Assembly (NCBI RefSeq): GCF_016650635.1
Contig: NZ_JAEKFI010000004.1
Span: 1,713,501 to 1,777,500 of the forward strand
DNA: 64,000 nt
Direction: 5' to 3'
From: Pseudomonas sp. TH43
GTDB lineage: Bacteria > Pseudomonadota > Gammaproteobacteria > Pseudomonadales > Pseudomonadaceae
Made by a program: the position numbers and the translations under genes. Within the stretch, counting starts at the first letter, position 1; each line of letters opens with the position of its first letter. This document shows, piece after piece, positions 8,453-17,182 of the stretch. The notes beneath the pieces were generated by a model. The model was not told the origin of the DNA. It ran no database searches and saw only the letters and a list, made by a program, of their open reading frames with translations.

Positions 8453-8935
8453 ATGCCTATCACACCGATTGCCAGCCGTCCCCACGACCACTCTCATTGC
8501 GTGCACAGCGCTTTGTCCGAGGCCGATACCTTGTGCGCCCAGAAAGGCTTGCGCCTGACTGCCTTGCGCCGCCGGGTGCTGGAATTGGTCTGGCAGAGCC
8601 ACAAACCGCTGGGCGCCTACGACATTCTCGCCGTGCTGAGCGAGCAGGACGGCCGTCGTGCCGCGCCGCCAACCGTCTATCGGGCGCTCGATTTTCTGCT
8701 CGAAAACGGCCTGGTGCACCGCATCTCCTCGCTCAACGCCTTCGTTGGCTGTGTGCATCCGGAGCATGCGCATCAGGGCCAGTTCCTGATCTGCCGTGAT
8801 TGCCACGCCGCGATCGAACTTGAGCAAAAAGTGATCAGCGACGCGATCATCAACAGCGCCAGGGATGTCGGTTTCATCGTCGAAGCGCAGACCGTCGAAG
8901 TCGTCGGGCTGTGCTCCGGTTGCCAGGGGGCTTGA
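8453..8935 (+). CDS. zur: Zinc uptake regulator Zur (Fur family)
   Basis: A 160-residue Zn-responsive repressor. The N-terminal winged helix includes GLRLTALRRRVLELVW and PPTVYRALDFLLENGLVHR. The dimerisation domain carries metal ligands: CVHPEHAH, the CRDC motif near residue 113, and a second CSGC pair at the C-terminus, which together form the structural Zn site. It starts the zur-znuC-znuB operon, and its TGA overlaps the znuC ATG by one base. Control by its own operator in the znuA gap is likely. Confidence 0.93.
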   Translation: MPITPIASRPHDHSHCVHSALSEADTLCAQKGLRLTALRRRVLELVWQSHKPLGAYDILAVLSEQDGRRAAPPTVYRALDFLLENGLVHRISSLNAFVGCVHPEHAHQGQFLICRDCHAAIELEQKVISDAIINSARDVGFIVEAQTVEVVGLCSGCQGA

Positions 8936-9720
8936 TGAGCAACGCGCTGATCCGTCTGGAACAGGTCGCCGTCACGTTTGCCGGGCAGACCGTGCTGGAC
9001 AACATCGAGCTGAGCGTCGAGCCGGGACAGATCGTCACCCTGATCGGGCCCAACGGCGCTGGCAAGACCACGCTGGTGCGCGCCGTGCTCGGGCTGCTGA
9101 AACCGGACAGCGGCAGCGTCTGGCGCAAGCCGAAACTGCGCGTCGGCTACATGCCGCAAAAACTCCACGTCGATCCGACCTTGCCGCTGTCGGTGCTGCG
9201 CTTTTTGCGCCTGGTGCCGGGCGTTGACCGTCCGCGTGCGCTGGCCGCGTTGAAGGAAGTTGGCGCCGAACACGTTATCGACAGCCCGGTGCAAAGCGTT
9301 TCCGGCGGTGAAATGCAGCGGGTGCTGCTCGCTCGGGCATTGCTGCGCGAGCCGGAATTGCTGGTACTCGATGAGCCGGTACAAGGCGTCGATGTTGCCG
9401 GCCAGGCCGAGTTGTACAGCCTGATCACCCGTCTGCGCGACCGTCATGGCTGCGGCGTGTTGATGGTGTCCCACGATTTGCATCTGGTGATGAGCACCAC
9501 CGATCAGGTGGTCTGCCTCAACCGTCACGTCTGCTGCTCCGGGCATCCCGAGCAGGTCAGCGGCGATCCGGCGTTTGTCGAGCTGTTCGGCAAGAACGCG
9601 CAGAGCCTGGCGGTCTATCACCACCATCACGACCACGCTCACGATCTGCACGGTTCGGTGGTCAAAGGGCCGGTTACTGGCCAACCTCACGTTCATGGAG
9701 ACAACTGCAAGCATGGCTGA
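8935..9720 (+). CDS. znuC: Zinc ABC transporter, ATP-binding protein ZnuC
   Basis: A 261-residue ATPase energising zinc import. The start at 8935 (MSNALIRLEQVAVTF) overlaps the zur stop. Walker A is GPNGAGKTT, the Q-loop lies in MPQKLHV, the signature is VSGGEMQRV, Walker B is LLVLDEP and the switch His is in VSHDLH. A His-rich tail (HHHHDHAHD and HVHGDNCKHG) is characteristic of zinc-family ATPases and could bind metal. The last eight bases overlap the znuB start. Confidence 0.95.
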   Translation: MSNALIRLEQVAVTFAGQTVLDNIELSVEPGQIVTLIGPNGAGKTTLVRAVLGLLKPDSGSVWRKPKLRVGYMPQKLHVDPTLPLSVLRFLRLVPGVDRPRALAALKEVGAEHVIDSPVQSVSGGEMQRVLLARALLREPELLVLDEPVQGVDVAGQAELYSLITRLRDRHGCGVLMVSHDLHLVMSTTDQVVCLNRHVCCSGHPEQVSGDPAFVELFGKNAQSLAVYHHHHDHAHDLHGSVVKGPVTGQPHVHGDNCKHG

Positions 9721-10501
9721 TTTTCTGTTGTATGCCCTGCTTGCAGGTCTGGCGTTGGCGATCGTTGCAGGTCCGCTGGGTTCGTTCGTGGTCTGGCGGC
9801 GCATGGCCTATTTCGGCGACACGCTGTCCCACGCGGCATTGCTCGGCGTAGCATTGGGTTTTCTGCTGGATGTCAGCCCGACGGTCGCGGTAACAGTCGG
9901 CTGCCTGCTGCTGGCGGTGCTGCTGGTAACGCTGCAACAGCGCCAACCGCTAGCGTCCGACACGCTTTTGGGAATTCTCGCACCGAGCACGCTCTCGCTC
10001 GGGCTGGTAGTACTAAGCTTCATGCATGAAGTGCGGATCGACCTGATGGCCTATCTGTTCGGTGACCTGCTGGCGATCAGCCCGACCGACCTGGCGTGGA
10101 TCCTCGGCGGCAGCGCGGCGGTGCTGGTGTTGCTGGTGACGCTGTGGCGGCCATTGCTGGCGGTCACTGTGCATGAAGAGTTGGCCAAAGTCGAAGGCCT
10201 GCCGGTGGCGGGGCTACGCATGGCGCTGATGCTGTTGATTGCGGTGGTGATCGCTGTGGCGATGAAAATCGTCGGGGTTTTGCTGATTACTTCGCTGTTG
10301 ATCATCCCGGCGGCTGCGGCACAGCGTCACGCCCGTTCGCCAGAGCAGATGGCAGTGGGCGCGAGCCTGCTGGGCATGCTCGCCGTGTGTGGCGGGCTGG
10401 CGTTGTCGTGGTTCAAGGACACCCCGGCCGGCCCGTCAATCGTTGTGACGGCGGCCGCACTGTTTCTGCTGAGTTTTGTTCTGCCCCGTCGAGGGGTGTA
10501 G
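9713..10501 (+). CDS. znuB: Zinc ABC transporter, permease ZnuB
   Basis: A 262-residue integral membrane permease with about seven to eight hydrophobic segments. It starts MADFLLYALLAGLALA, within the end of znuC, so translation is probably coupled. Family features visible are GPLGSFVVWRRMAYFGDTLSHAALLG near the N-terminus and MKIVGVLLITSLLIIPAAAA. It completes the zur-znuCB operon. Confidence 0.94.
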   Translation: MADFLLYALLAGLALAIVAGPLGSFVVWRRMAYFGDTLSHAALLGVALGFLLDVSPTVAVTVGCLLLAVLLVTLQQRQPLASDTLLGILAPSTLSLGLVVLSFMHEVRIDLMAYLFGDLLAISPTDLAWILGGSAAVLVLLVTLWRPLLAVTVHEELAKVEGLPVAGLRMALMLLIAVVIAVAMKIVGVLLITSLLIIPAAAAQRHARSPEQMAVGASLLGMLAVCGGLALSWFKDTPAGPSIVVTAAALFLLSFVLPRRGV

Positions 10502-10538
10502 ACTTGCTCGCTTTTTGCGCAATTAGAGAGTCGCAGGA

Positions 10539-11252
10539 ATGAAGCCGTTCGCCTCCCGTTATCTGCTCCTTGTCGCATTTTCCGTGCTGCTGGGCGCCTG
10601 CCAAAGCACGCCGCCGGTGGCCGAAGCCCCCGATGCGCGAGCTACGGCCATCGCACAGCTGGAGCAAAGCCTGGCCAGCAGCGAACTGGCCACTGCCGAA
10701 GACCAATTGGCCGCTTTGCAGAAAGAAACCCCTAACGATCAATCCCTTGAGCAATACCAGCGGCAGCTTGCCGAAGCGTATCTGCGTCGCAGCCAGATCG
10801 TGCTGCAGAAGGGTGATGTGAACGCCGCCGCCACAGCGTTGAGCCGGGCTCGCGCGTTGATGCCGAAAGCGCCGGCGCTGACCGGTGGCGTCAATGGCGC
10901 CATCACTGAAGCGCGCAAGGCTGAGCTGGAAAAGGCTGAAGCGGCGTTGCTGGCAGCGGAAGCCAAGCCGAAAGCCAAGGTGATCGATCCGACCGCGGAA
11001 AGCACCACGGTTGCGCTGAACATCACCGATAGCCGCAAACTTCGTCGGCAATTGGATGCGATTGCCGCCGATGTGGTGAATTACGAGTGTGCCGTGACGA
11101 TTCAGGCGCCGCGCACGAATGATTATCCGTGGTTGTCGACGCTGCTGACCAAGCGTGTGAAGAAACTGAACCCGGATTTTGATCTGCAGATTGAGAAGCA
11201 GACCGTACGCACCGTGCCGGCGCAGATGGTTTTGAGTCCGCGTAAACCCTAA
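10539..11252 (+). CDS. Putative lipoprotein of unknown function (PA5502-like)
   Basis: A 237-residue protein with a lipoprotein signal: LLVAFSVLLGACQST places the lipidated Cys near residue 21. The middle (about residues 40-150) is Ala/Glu/Gln-rich and helical, resembling TPR-like repeats (AEAYLRRSQIVLQKGDVNAA). The C-terminal third contains a compact conserved-looking segment around VVNYECAVTIQAPRTNDYPW. It lies 37 bases after znuB. From memory, a homologue occupies the same place in P. aeruginosa. A role in zinc uptake is not shown by the sequence. Confidence 0.75.
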   Translation: MKPFASRYLLLVAFSVLLGACQSTPPVAEAPDARATAIAQLEQSLASSELATAEDQLAALQKETPNDQSLEQYQRQLAEAYLRRSQIVLQKGDVNAAATALSRARALMPKAPALTGGVNGAITEARKAELEKAEAALLAAEAKPKAKVIDPTAESTTVALNITDSRKLRRQLDAIAADVVNYECAVTIQAPRTNDYPWLSTLLTKRVKKLNPDFDLQIEKQTVRTVPAQMVLSPRKP

Positions 11253-11256
11253 AAGC

Positions 11257-11320
11257 TTCGCGAGCAAGCTCTGCTCCTACAATTGAGTGTGATCTTGTAG
11301 GAGCAAGGCTTGCCCCCGAA
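11257..11320. repeat. REP doublet
   Basis: Inverted REP elements (TTCGCGAGCAAGCTC... and ...GAGCAAGGCTTGCCCCCGAA) lie between the convergent lipoprotein and katE genes. It is the same class as at 7382, with more divergent arms. Confidence 0.85.
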
Positions 11321-11328
11321 GGCATCCT

Positions 11329-13470
11329 TTAGGCCGGGATGGCTTTCGCCTTAGGCTCCCGATCCCAAACACGATGCTGCCCGATCGCGGCAAAGAATGG
11401 TTTGGTCAACGCACCAACATCCTTGCCCTCCAGCAGCCCCGCATCCTTCTCCAGCTTCAACACATCCAGCAACTGCTTCGCCTCACCCTGCAACGCAATC
11501 GCCTTCAGATGCTTGTACGCCTCCAGCACGTAATGCAGAGCCACGCCGTCACCGCTTAGTGCTTTGATCGACGCCGCACCACCCGGCACGAATACCGCAT
11601 CGAAAATCACCGACGGCATGCCTTCCATCGAAGCGTCTACGGGCAGGCTTTTGCCATCCGCCGTTTTAACCGGCGCCGAAGTCGGCCCCAGCAACTTGGC
11701 ATGCGCGCCTTCAGCCGCCAAGGCCTTCTTCATCGCATCAATCGCCGCACCATCGACGCCGTTGGCGGCAAGAATCGCCACTTTTCGGGTTTTGATGTTT
11801 TCCGGCAGCAGATTGGCCTGGCTCAGCGCTGGGGAGTTGTCGAACGATGTTTTGCGCGCTTCAACAGTGCCTTTTGTTGGTGCCGGCAGACCCAGGTTGG
11901 CCGCCACACGCTTGGCCAGTTCCAGATCAATGTTGGCGAGAATCTCGTTCACTTCCCTCGCACGGATGAACTCGCGTTCAACCTTGCCCAGCTCGAAGCT
12001 GTAGGCGGCGATGATGTGCTCTTTTTCATGCGCACTCATGCTGTTGAAGAACAGCCGCGCCTGGGAGAAGTGATCGCTGAACGACTCGCTGCGCTGGCGG
12101 ATCTTGGCGGCGTCGATGCGCTCCGGATACGTCTCGAAACCTCCGTCCTGCGCGGCTGGCGGCGTTTCTTTCGGCCAGCCGCCGTCAATCGAGTTCGGCT
12201 CATAAGACGCACGACCCTTGTCGATCACCGTGCGGTGCTGGGCATCGCGCTGGCCGTTATGGAACGGCGCCACCGGCCGGTTGATTGGCAGCTCATGGAA
12301 ATTCGGCCCGCCGAGGCGGCTGATTTGCGTGTCGGTGTAGGAAAACAGCCGACCTTGCAGCAGCGGGTCGTTAGAGAAATCGATGCCTGGCACGATGTGG
12401 CCAGGGCAGAACGCAACCTGTTCGGTCTCGGCAAAGAAGTTGTCCGGGTTGCGGTTCAGCGTCATTTTGCCCAGCGGCGTGATCGGCACGATTTCTTCGG
12501 GGATCAGCTTGGTCGGGTCGAGGATGTCGAAATCGAAGTCGTGCTCGTTTTCCTCTTCGATGATTTGCACACCCAGTTCCCATTCCGGGTAGTCGCCCAT
12601 CTCGATGGCTTCCCAGAGATCGCGACGGTGGTAGTCGGTGTCTTTACCGGCGAGCTTCTGCGCCTCGTCCCACACCAGCGAGCAAGTGCCGGCGGTAGGG
12701 CGCCAGTGGAATTTGACGAAGCGCGATTTGCCCTCGGCGTTGACCAGCCGGAAGGTGTGTACGCCGAAGCCTTGCATGCTGCGCAAGCTTTTCGGGATTG
12801 CCCGGTCGGACATCGCCCAGATAACCATGTGAGCCGATTCCGGCACCAGGGAGACGAAATCCCAGAAGGTATCGTGGGCGGAACCGCCAGTCGGGATTTC
12901 GTTGTGCGGCTCGGGTTTCACCGCGTGAACGAAGTCGGGGAACTTGATCGCGTCCTGAATGAAGAACACCGGCATATTGTTGCCGACCAGATCGAAGTTG
13001 CCTTCGTCGGTGAAGAATTTCACGGCAAAACCGCGCACGTCACGTACGGTGTCACCGGAGCCGCGTGGGCCCTGCACAGTGGAAAAGCGTACGAATACCG
13101 GCGTCTTTTTCCCCGGATCCTGCAGGAACCCAGCCTTGGTCAGCGCTGCGTGGTTCTCGTAAGCCTGAAAGAAACCATGCGCGCCGGTGCCGCGAGCGTG
13201 GACGATGCGCTCGGGAATCCGCTCGTGGTCAAAGTGCGTGATTTTTTCACGCATGATGAAGTCTTCCAGCAGCGATGGGCCGCGGGCGCCCACCTTGAGG
13301 GTGTTCTGGTTGTCGGCGATCTTCACACCCTGGTTGGTGCGCAGGGCCTGGCCGGTGGCGTCGGAGCGGAATTTTTCCAGGCTATCGAGTTTGGCGTTGG
13401 TGTTGGCGCGATCCGGGGTATCGGTACCGGCCATCTGGCTTTTGTCGGTCGTAGGTTTCTTGCTGCTCAT
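11329..13470 (-). CDS. katE: Large-subunit catalase HPII
   Basis: A 713-residue monofunctional heme catalase that dismutates hydrogen peroxide. The ATG at 13470 follows GAGGAG and gives MSSKKPTTDKSQMAG; an upstream in-frame start lacks support. The essential His is in IPERIVHARGTGAHGFF, the distal Asn lies in DLVGNNMPVFFI, and the proximal heme Tyr is in RLFSYTDTQISRLG. The C-terminal 150 residues (from KVAILAANGVDG) form the DJ-1/glutamine-amidotransferase-like domain that distinguishes HPII-type enzymes from small catalases. Both length and domains are typical. No linked regulator is present. Confidence 0.95.
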   Translation of the reverse strand: MSSKKPTTDKSQMAGTDTPDRANTNAKLDSLEKFRSDATGQALRTNQGVKIADNQNTLKVGARGPSLLEDFIMREKITHFDHERIPERIVHARGTGAHGFFQAYENHAALTKAGFLQDPGKKTPVFVRFSTVQGPRGSGDTVRDVRGFAVKFFTDEGNFDLVGNNMPVFFIQDAIKFPDFVHAVKPEPHNEIPTGGSAHDTFWDFVSLVPESAHMVIWAMSDRAIPKSLRSMQGFGVHTFRLVNAEGKSRFVKFHWRPTAGTCSLVWDEAQKLAGKDTDYHRRDLWEAIEMGDYPEWELGVQIIEEENEHDFDFDILDPTKLIPEEIVPITPLGKMTLNRNPDNFFAETEQVAFCPGHIVPGIDFSNDPLLQGRLFSYTDTQISRLGGPNFHELPINRPVAPFHNGQRDAQHRTVIDKGRASYEPNSIDGGWPKETPPAAQDGGFETYPERIDAAKIRQRSESFSDHFSQARLFFNSMSAHEKEHIIAAYSFELGKVEREFIRAREVNEILANIDLELAKRVAANLGLPAPTKGTVEARKTSFDNSPALSQANLLPENIKTRKVAILAANGVDGAAIDAMKKALAAEGAHAKLLGPTSAPVKTADGKSLPVDASMEGMPSVIFDAVFVPGGAASIKALSGDGVALHYVLEAYKHLKAIALQGEAKQLLDVLKLEKDAGLLEGKDVGALTKPFFAAIGQHRVWDREPKAKAIPA

Positions 13471-13733
13471 CAGTCGTAAACTCCTCGGTTGACCCCGATG
13501 TATGCCGGGGACTCTTGAGTGGTTCCCGGGCACGGCACCCAGGGTTTTCAAGTCGCTTACCTAGTGACTGATGAGGCGCTCGGGGCGTTCCTTTTTTATG
13601 ACCTTTGATCTTGTTATTGCCAAATCGAAGGTTAAATGAGAAATAAATGCTAAGAACCTCTATACGGACAGGCTAAAATGCGCGCCCGGCTAACCGCTGA
13701 TCCTTTTCTAACGCGCCCCACAAGGTTCGCTAC

Positions 13734-14741
13734 GTGATCGAGTTTCAAAACGTCCACAAAACTTACCGCGTCGCCGGTAAGGACATACCCGCCCTGCACC
13801 CGACCAGCCTCTCGATCGAGAACGGTCAGGTCTTCGGCCTGATCGGCCATTCCGGTGCGGGAAAAAGTACCCTGCTGCGTCTGATCAATCGCCTGGAAGA
13901 CTCCAGCGGCGGCAAGATCTTCGTCGACGATGAAGAGGTCACTGCGCTGGACGCCAACGGCCTGCGCCGTTTCCGCCAGCAAGTCGGGATGATCTTCCAG
14001 CACTTCAACCTCCTCGCTTCGAAGACCGTGGCCGACAACGTTGCGTTGCCGCTGACCCTGGCAGGCCAGCTGTCGAGCAGCGACATTGATAAGCGCGTCG
14101 CCGAGTTGCTCAAGCGCGTCGGTCTGTCCGACCACGCGAAAAAGTACCCGGCGCAATTGTCCGGCGGCCAGAAGCAGCGCGTCGGCATCGCCCGCGCCCT
14201 GGCAACCAAACCCAAGATTCTGCTGTGCGACGAGGCCACCAGTGCCCTCGATCCGCAGACCACGGCATCGGTTCTGCAATTACTGGCCGAGATCAACCGT
14301 GAGCTGAAACTGACCATCGTGCTGATCACCCACGAGATGGATGTGATCCGTCGCGTGTGTGATCAGGTGGCGGTGATGGACGCCGGCGTGATCGTCGAGC
14401 AGGGTTCGGTGGCCGATGTGTTCCTGCATCCGCAGCACCCGACCACCAAGCGTTTCGTTCAGGAAAGCGAGCAGATCGACGAAAGCGAGCAGCGTGATGA
14501 CTTCGCTCACGTGCCGGGACGCATCGTGCGTCTGACCTTCCAGGGCGAAGCGACCTACGCGCCGTTGCTCGGTACCGTCGCCCGGGAAACCGGTGTCGAC
14601 TACAGCATCCTTGCCGGTCGTATCGACCGCATCAAAGACATTCCTTACGGGCAATTGACCCTCGCCGTCACCGGTGGCGACATGGAAGCGGCCTTCGCCC
14701 GCTTCACCGCCGCTGACGTTCACATGGAGGTATTGCGCTAA
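13734..14741 (+). CDS. metN: Methionine ABC transporter, ATP-binding protein MetN
   Basis: A 335-residue ATPase of the D/L-methionine importer. It uses a GTG start. Walker A is GHSGAGKST, the signature is LSGGQKQRV, Walker B is ILLCDEATSALD and the switch His is in LITHEMD. The C-terminal about 90 residues (from RIVRLTFQGEATYAP) form the NIL regulatory domain, which in MetN binds methionine to inhibit transport. The stop overlaps the metI start (TAATG), and metQ follows. Confidence 0.94.
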   Translation: MIEFQNVHKTYRVAGKDIPALHPTSLSIENGQVFGLIGHSGAGKSTLLRLINRLEDSSGGKIFVDDEEVTALDANGLRRFRQQVGMIFQHFNLLASKTVADNVALPLTLAGQLSSSDIDKRVAELLKRVGLSDHAKKYPAQLSGGQKQRVGIARALATKPKILLCDEATSALDPQTTASVLQLLAEINRELKLTIVLITHEMDVIRRVCDQVAVMDAGVIVEQGSVADVFLHPQHPTTKRFVQESEQIDESEQRDDFAHVPGRIVRLTFQGEATYAPLLGTVARETGVDYSILAGRIDRIKDIPYGQLTLAVTGGDMEAAFARFTAADVHMEVLR

Positions 14742-15415
14742 TGGAAGACCTGATCAGTTTCTTCACCAATATCGACTGGTACGAAATCTGGCTGGCCACC
14801 GGCGACACCCTGCTGATGCTCGGCGGTTCGCTGCTGTTCACCATCCTGCTGGGCCTGCCGCTGGGCGTGTTGCTGTTCCTTTGCAGCCCGCGTCAGTTGC
14901 TGGAAAACCGTGGCTTCTACGCGTTCATGTCGCTGGCGGTGAACATCCTGCGTTCGCTGCCGTTCATTATTCTGTTGATCGTGATGATCCCGTTCACCGT
15001 GCTGATCACAGGCACGTCGCTGGGCGTGGCTGGCGCGATTCCGCCATTGGTCGTGGGTGCAACACCGTTCTTCGCGCGTCTGGTGGAAACCGCGCTGCGT
15101 GAAGTCGATCGCGGCATTATCGAAGCGACTCAATCGATGGGCGCGACCACGCGGCAGATCATCATGAACGCTTTGCTGCCAGAGGCCCGTCCGGGCATCT
15201 TCGCAGCGATTACGGTGACGGCTATTACACTGGTTTCCTACACGGCGATGGCCGGTGTGGTTGGCGCCGGTGGCCTGGGTGACCTGGCGATCCGCTTCGG
15301 CTACCAGCGTTTCCAGACTGACGTGATGATCGTCACCGTGGTGTTGCTGCTGATTCTGGTGCAAGTGTTGCAGATGGTCGGTGATCGACTGGTCGTACAC
15401 TTCTCGCGCAAATAA
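14741..15415 (+). CDS. metI: Methionine ABC transporter, permease MetI
   Basis: A 224-residue permease with about five transmembrane segments. The binding-protein-dependent transport EAA-type loop is visible as EATQSMGATTRQIIMNALLPEA around residues 127-148. It is translationally coupled to metN through a one-base overlap and is followed by metQ after 79 bases. The length matches family members. Confidence 0.94.
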   Translation: MEDLISFFTNIDWYEIWLATGDTLLMLGGSLLFTILLGLPLGVLLFLCSPRQLLENRGFYAFMSLAVNILRSLPFIILLIVMIPFTVLITGTSLGVAGAIPPLVVGATPFFARLVETALREVDRGIIEATQSMGATTRQIIMNALLPEARPGIFAAITVTAITLVSYTAMAGVVGAGGLGDLAIRFGYQRFQTDVMIVTVVLLLILVQVLQMVGDRLVVHFSRK

Positions 15416-15494
15416 CCGGTTTTTGTAACTTAGAGATGAGCCGGCCATTCGCTGGCAGGCGCCGGAACGGGCGCTTTGAAAAGGAGTTAGCTGA

Positions 15495-16265
15495 ATGAAA
15501 AAACTGATCGCTGCTATTGCTGCCGTTGCAGCATTCTCGGCCCACGCCGAAACCCTGACCGTTGCCGCCTCCCCAGTGCCGCATGCGGAAATCCTCGAAT
15601 TCGTGAAGCCGGCACTGGCCAAAGAAGGCGTGGATCTGAAGGTCAAGGTCTTCACCGACTACATTCAGCCAAACGTACAGGTCGCCGAAAAGCGTCTGGA
15701 CGCCAACTTCTTCCAGCACCAGCCGTACCTCGATGAGTTCAACAAGGCCAAGGGCACCCACCTGGTTGCCGTGACCGGTGTGCACCTCGAGCCACTGGGC
15801 GCCTACTCCAGCAAGATCAAGGATCTGAAGGACCTGCCAAGCGGCGCCAACGTGGTGATCCCGAACGATGCCACCAACGGCGGCCGTGCGCTGTTGCTGC
15901 TGGCCAAGGCAGGCGTGATCACCTTGAAGGATCCGAAAAACATCCTGTCGACCGTCAAAGACATCGCGCAGAACCCGAAAGACCTGAAAATCCGTGAACT
16001 GGAAGCCGCGACCATCCCGCGCGTGCTGACTCAGGTTGACCTGGCGCTGATCAACACCAATTACGCGCTGGAAGCCAAACTCGATCCGTCCAAGGATGCG
16101 CTGGTGATCGAAGGCAATGATTCGCCGTACGTGAACATCCTGGTGTCCCGCGAGGACAACAAGGACAGCGACGCGATGAAGAAACTGGCCGCCGCCCTGC
16201 ACAGCCCGGAAGTGAAGCAATTCATCACCGAGAAGTACAAAGGCGCGGTATTGCCGGCGTTCTGA
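15495..16265 (+). CDS. metQ: Methionine-binding protein MetQ
   Basis: A 256-residue NlpA-family periplasmic binding protein. It has a type I signal peptide (MKKLIAAIAAVAAFSAHAET) and no lipobox, so it should be soluble, unlike the E. coli lipoprotein. Ligand-site features typical of the family are visible: FTDYIQPN, NFFQHQPYLDEFN and INTNYA. AAGGAGTTAGCTG precedes the ATG. It ends the metNIQ operon, followed by a strong terminator. Confidence 0.93.
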   Translation: MKKLIAAIAAVAAFSAHAETLTVAASPVPHAEILEFVKPALAKEGVDLKVKVFTDYIQPNVQVAEKRLDANFFQHQPYLDEFNKAKGTHLVAVTGVHLEPLGAYSSKIKDLKDLPSGANVVIPNDATNGGRALLLLAKAGVITLKDPKNILSTVKDIAQNPKDLKIRELEAATIPRVLTQVDLALINTNYALEAKLDPSKDALVIEGNDSPYVNILVSREDNKDSDAMKKLAAALHSPEVKQFITEKYKGAVLPAF

Positions 16266-16282
16266 TTCAGGTCGTTGCAACG

Positions 16283-16314
16283 AAAAAGGGGACGCCAAGT
16301 GCGTCCCCTTTTTT
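16283..16314 (+). terminator. Rho-independent terminator of metNIQ
   Basis: A 10-bp G+C-rich stem (AAAGGGGACGC / GCGTCCCCTTT, loop CAAGT region) is followed by six T just after the metQ stop. The A tract on the other side would also allow it to act on the minus strand. Confidence 0.9.
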
Positions 16315-16350
16315 GTGCCTGGTGTTTGGCTTTGAACCTGCTGTGAAGCT

Positions 16351-16530
16351 GCCCCTCACCCCAGCCCTCTCCCTAAGGAGAGGGGGCCGACCGAGGTGTC
16401 TGACGTCCTGCATAGACCTGAAAGATCTTGGCGATTATGGATTCAAAGCAGTACGTTCAATTCGGTGTAACTCGCCAATATTTCACCATTCAGTCCCCTC
16501 TCCCTCCGGGAGAGGGTTAGGGTGAGGGGC
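16351..16530. repeat. Inverted extragenic repeat pair (CCCCTCACCC class)
   Basis: A 23-base arm GCCCCTCACCCC... (16351-16373) and its near-perfect complement (16508-16530) bracket about 130 bases between metQ and the Sco gene. Each arm also has an internal small palindrome (CTCCCTAAGGAG, CTCCCTCCGGGAG). The same class recurs at 47650-47820. Nothing else is recognisable in this 281-base gap. Confidence 0.75.
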
Positions 16531-16546
16531 TTTTGCTTTCAGGCGA

Positions 16547-17182
16547 TTACTTGCGGTTCAGCATCACCGGCAGTTGCGCAACCAGTTTGGCGTTATTCAA
16601 CGGCGCTCGAATAAACCCACGCTGAGTGCCGTCCGGCCCGATCACCGCGAGGTTGCCGCTATGGTCGACGGTGTAATTCGGCTTGCTGGTGTCCGCCGGA
16701 ATAAACGGAATACTCACCGCATTCGCCACCTTCTGCAGCTCTTCAATCGACGTCGGCGTCAGGCCGATGAACTGCGGATCGAAGTAGCCCAGGTACTGCT
16801 TCAACTGCTTGGGGTTATCGCGGTTCGGGTCAACGCTCACCAGCACGATTTGCAACTTGTCCACAGCGTCTTTGGGCAGTTCACTCTTGATCTGCCGCAA
16901 TTGCGCCAACGTGGTCGGGCAAATGTCCGGGCAGAAGGTGTAGCCGAAGAACAGCAGGCTCCACTTACCTTTCAACTCATTGATCGCGACCGGTTTGCCG
17001 TCCTGATCGGTCATCGTTACGTCCGGCAGGTTGCGGCTTTGCGGCAGCAGGATAATGCCGGCATCGATCAACGCAGTCGGGTCGCCCTGGCCCTTGCCGC
17101 TCAGCACTTTGTTGACGGTCAGGCCGAGGATCAGCGCGATCACGGCAACGAGGATGAAGACGGTTTTCTGGGTTCGAGTCAT
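16547..17182 (-). CDS. SCO1/SenC copper chaperone for cytochrome oxidase
   Basis: A 211-residue membrane-anchored thioredoxin-fold protein that delivers copper to the CuA site of subunit II. A single N-terminal transmembrane anchor (about residues 7-25) precedes the copper-binding CxxxC in GYTFCPDICPTTL near residue 77 and the third ligand His in YTVDHSGNLAVIGPDG near 166. An open frame extends far upstream, but the ATG at 17182 overlapping the heme O synthase stop (ATGA) is the sensible start. It is the last gene of the oxidase biogenesis operon. Confidence 0.92.
   Translation of the reverse strand: MTRTQKTVFILVAVIALILGLTVNKVLSGKGQGDPTALIDAGIILLPQSRNLPDVTMTDQDGKPVAINELKGKWSLLFFGYTFCPDICPTTLAQLRQIKSELPKDAVDKLQIVLVSVDPNRDNPKQLKQYLGYFDPQFIGLTPTSIEELQKVANAVSIPFIPADTSKPNYTVDHSGNLAVIGPDGTQRGFIRAPLNNAKLVAQLPVMLNRK

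Noticed and set aside
11701..13479. A 592-codon frame antisense to katE
   Set aside because: KatE is complete with catalytic residues on the other strand; the antisense frame has no recognisable domains.
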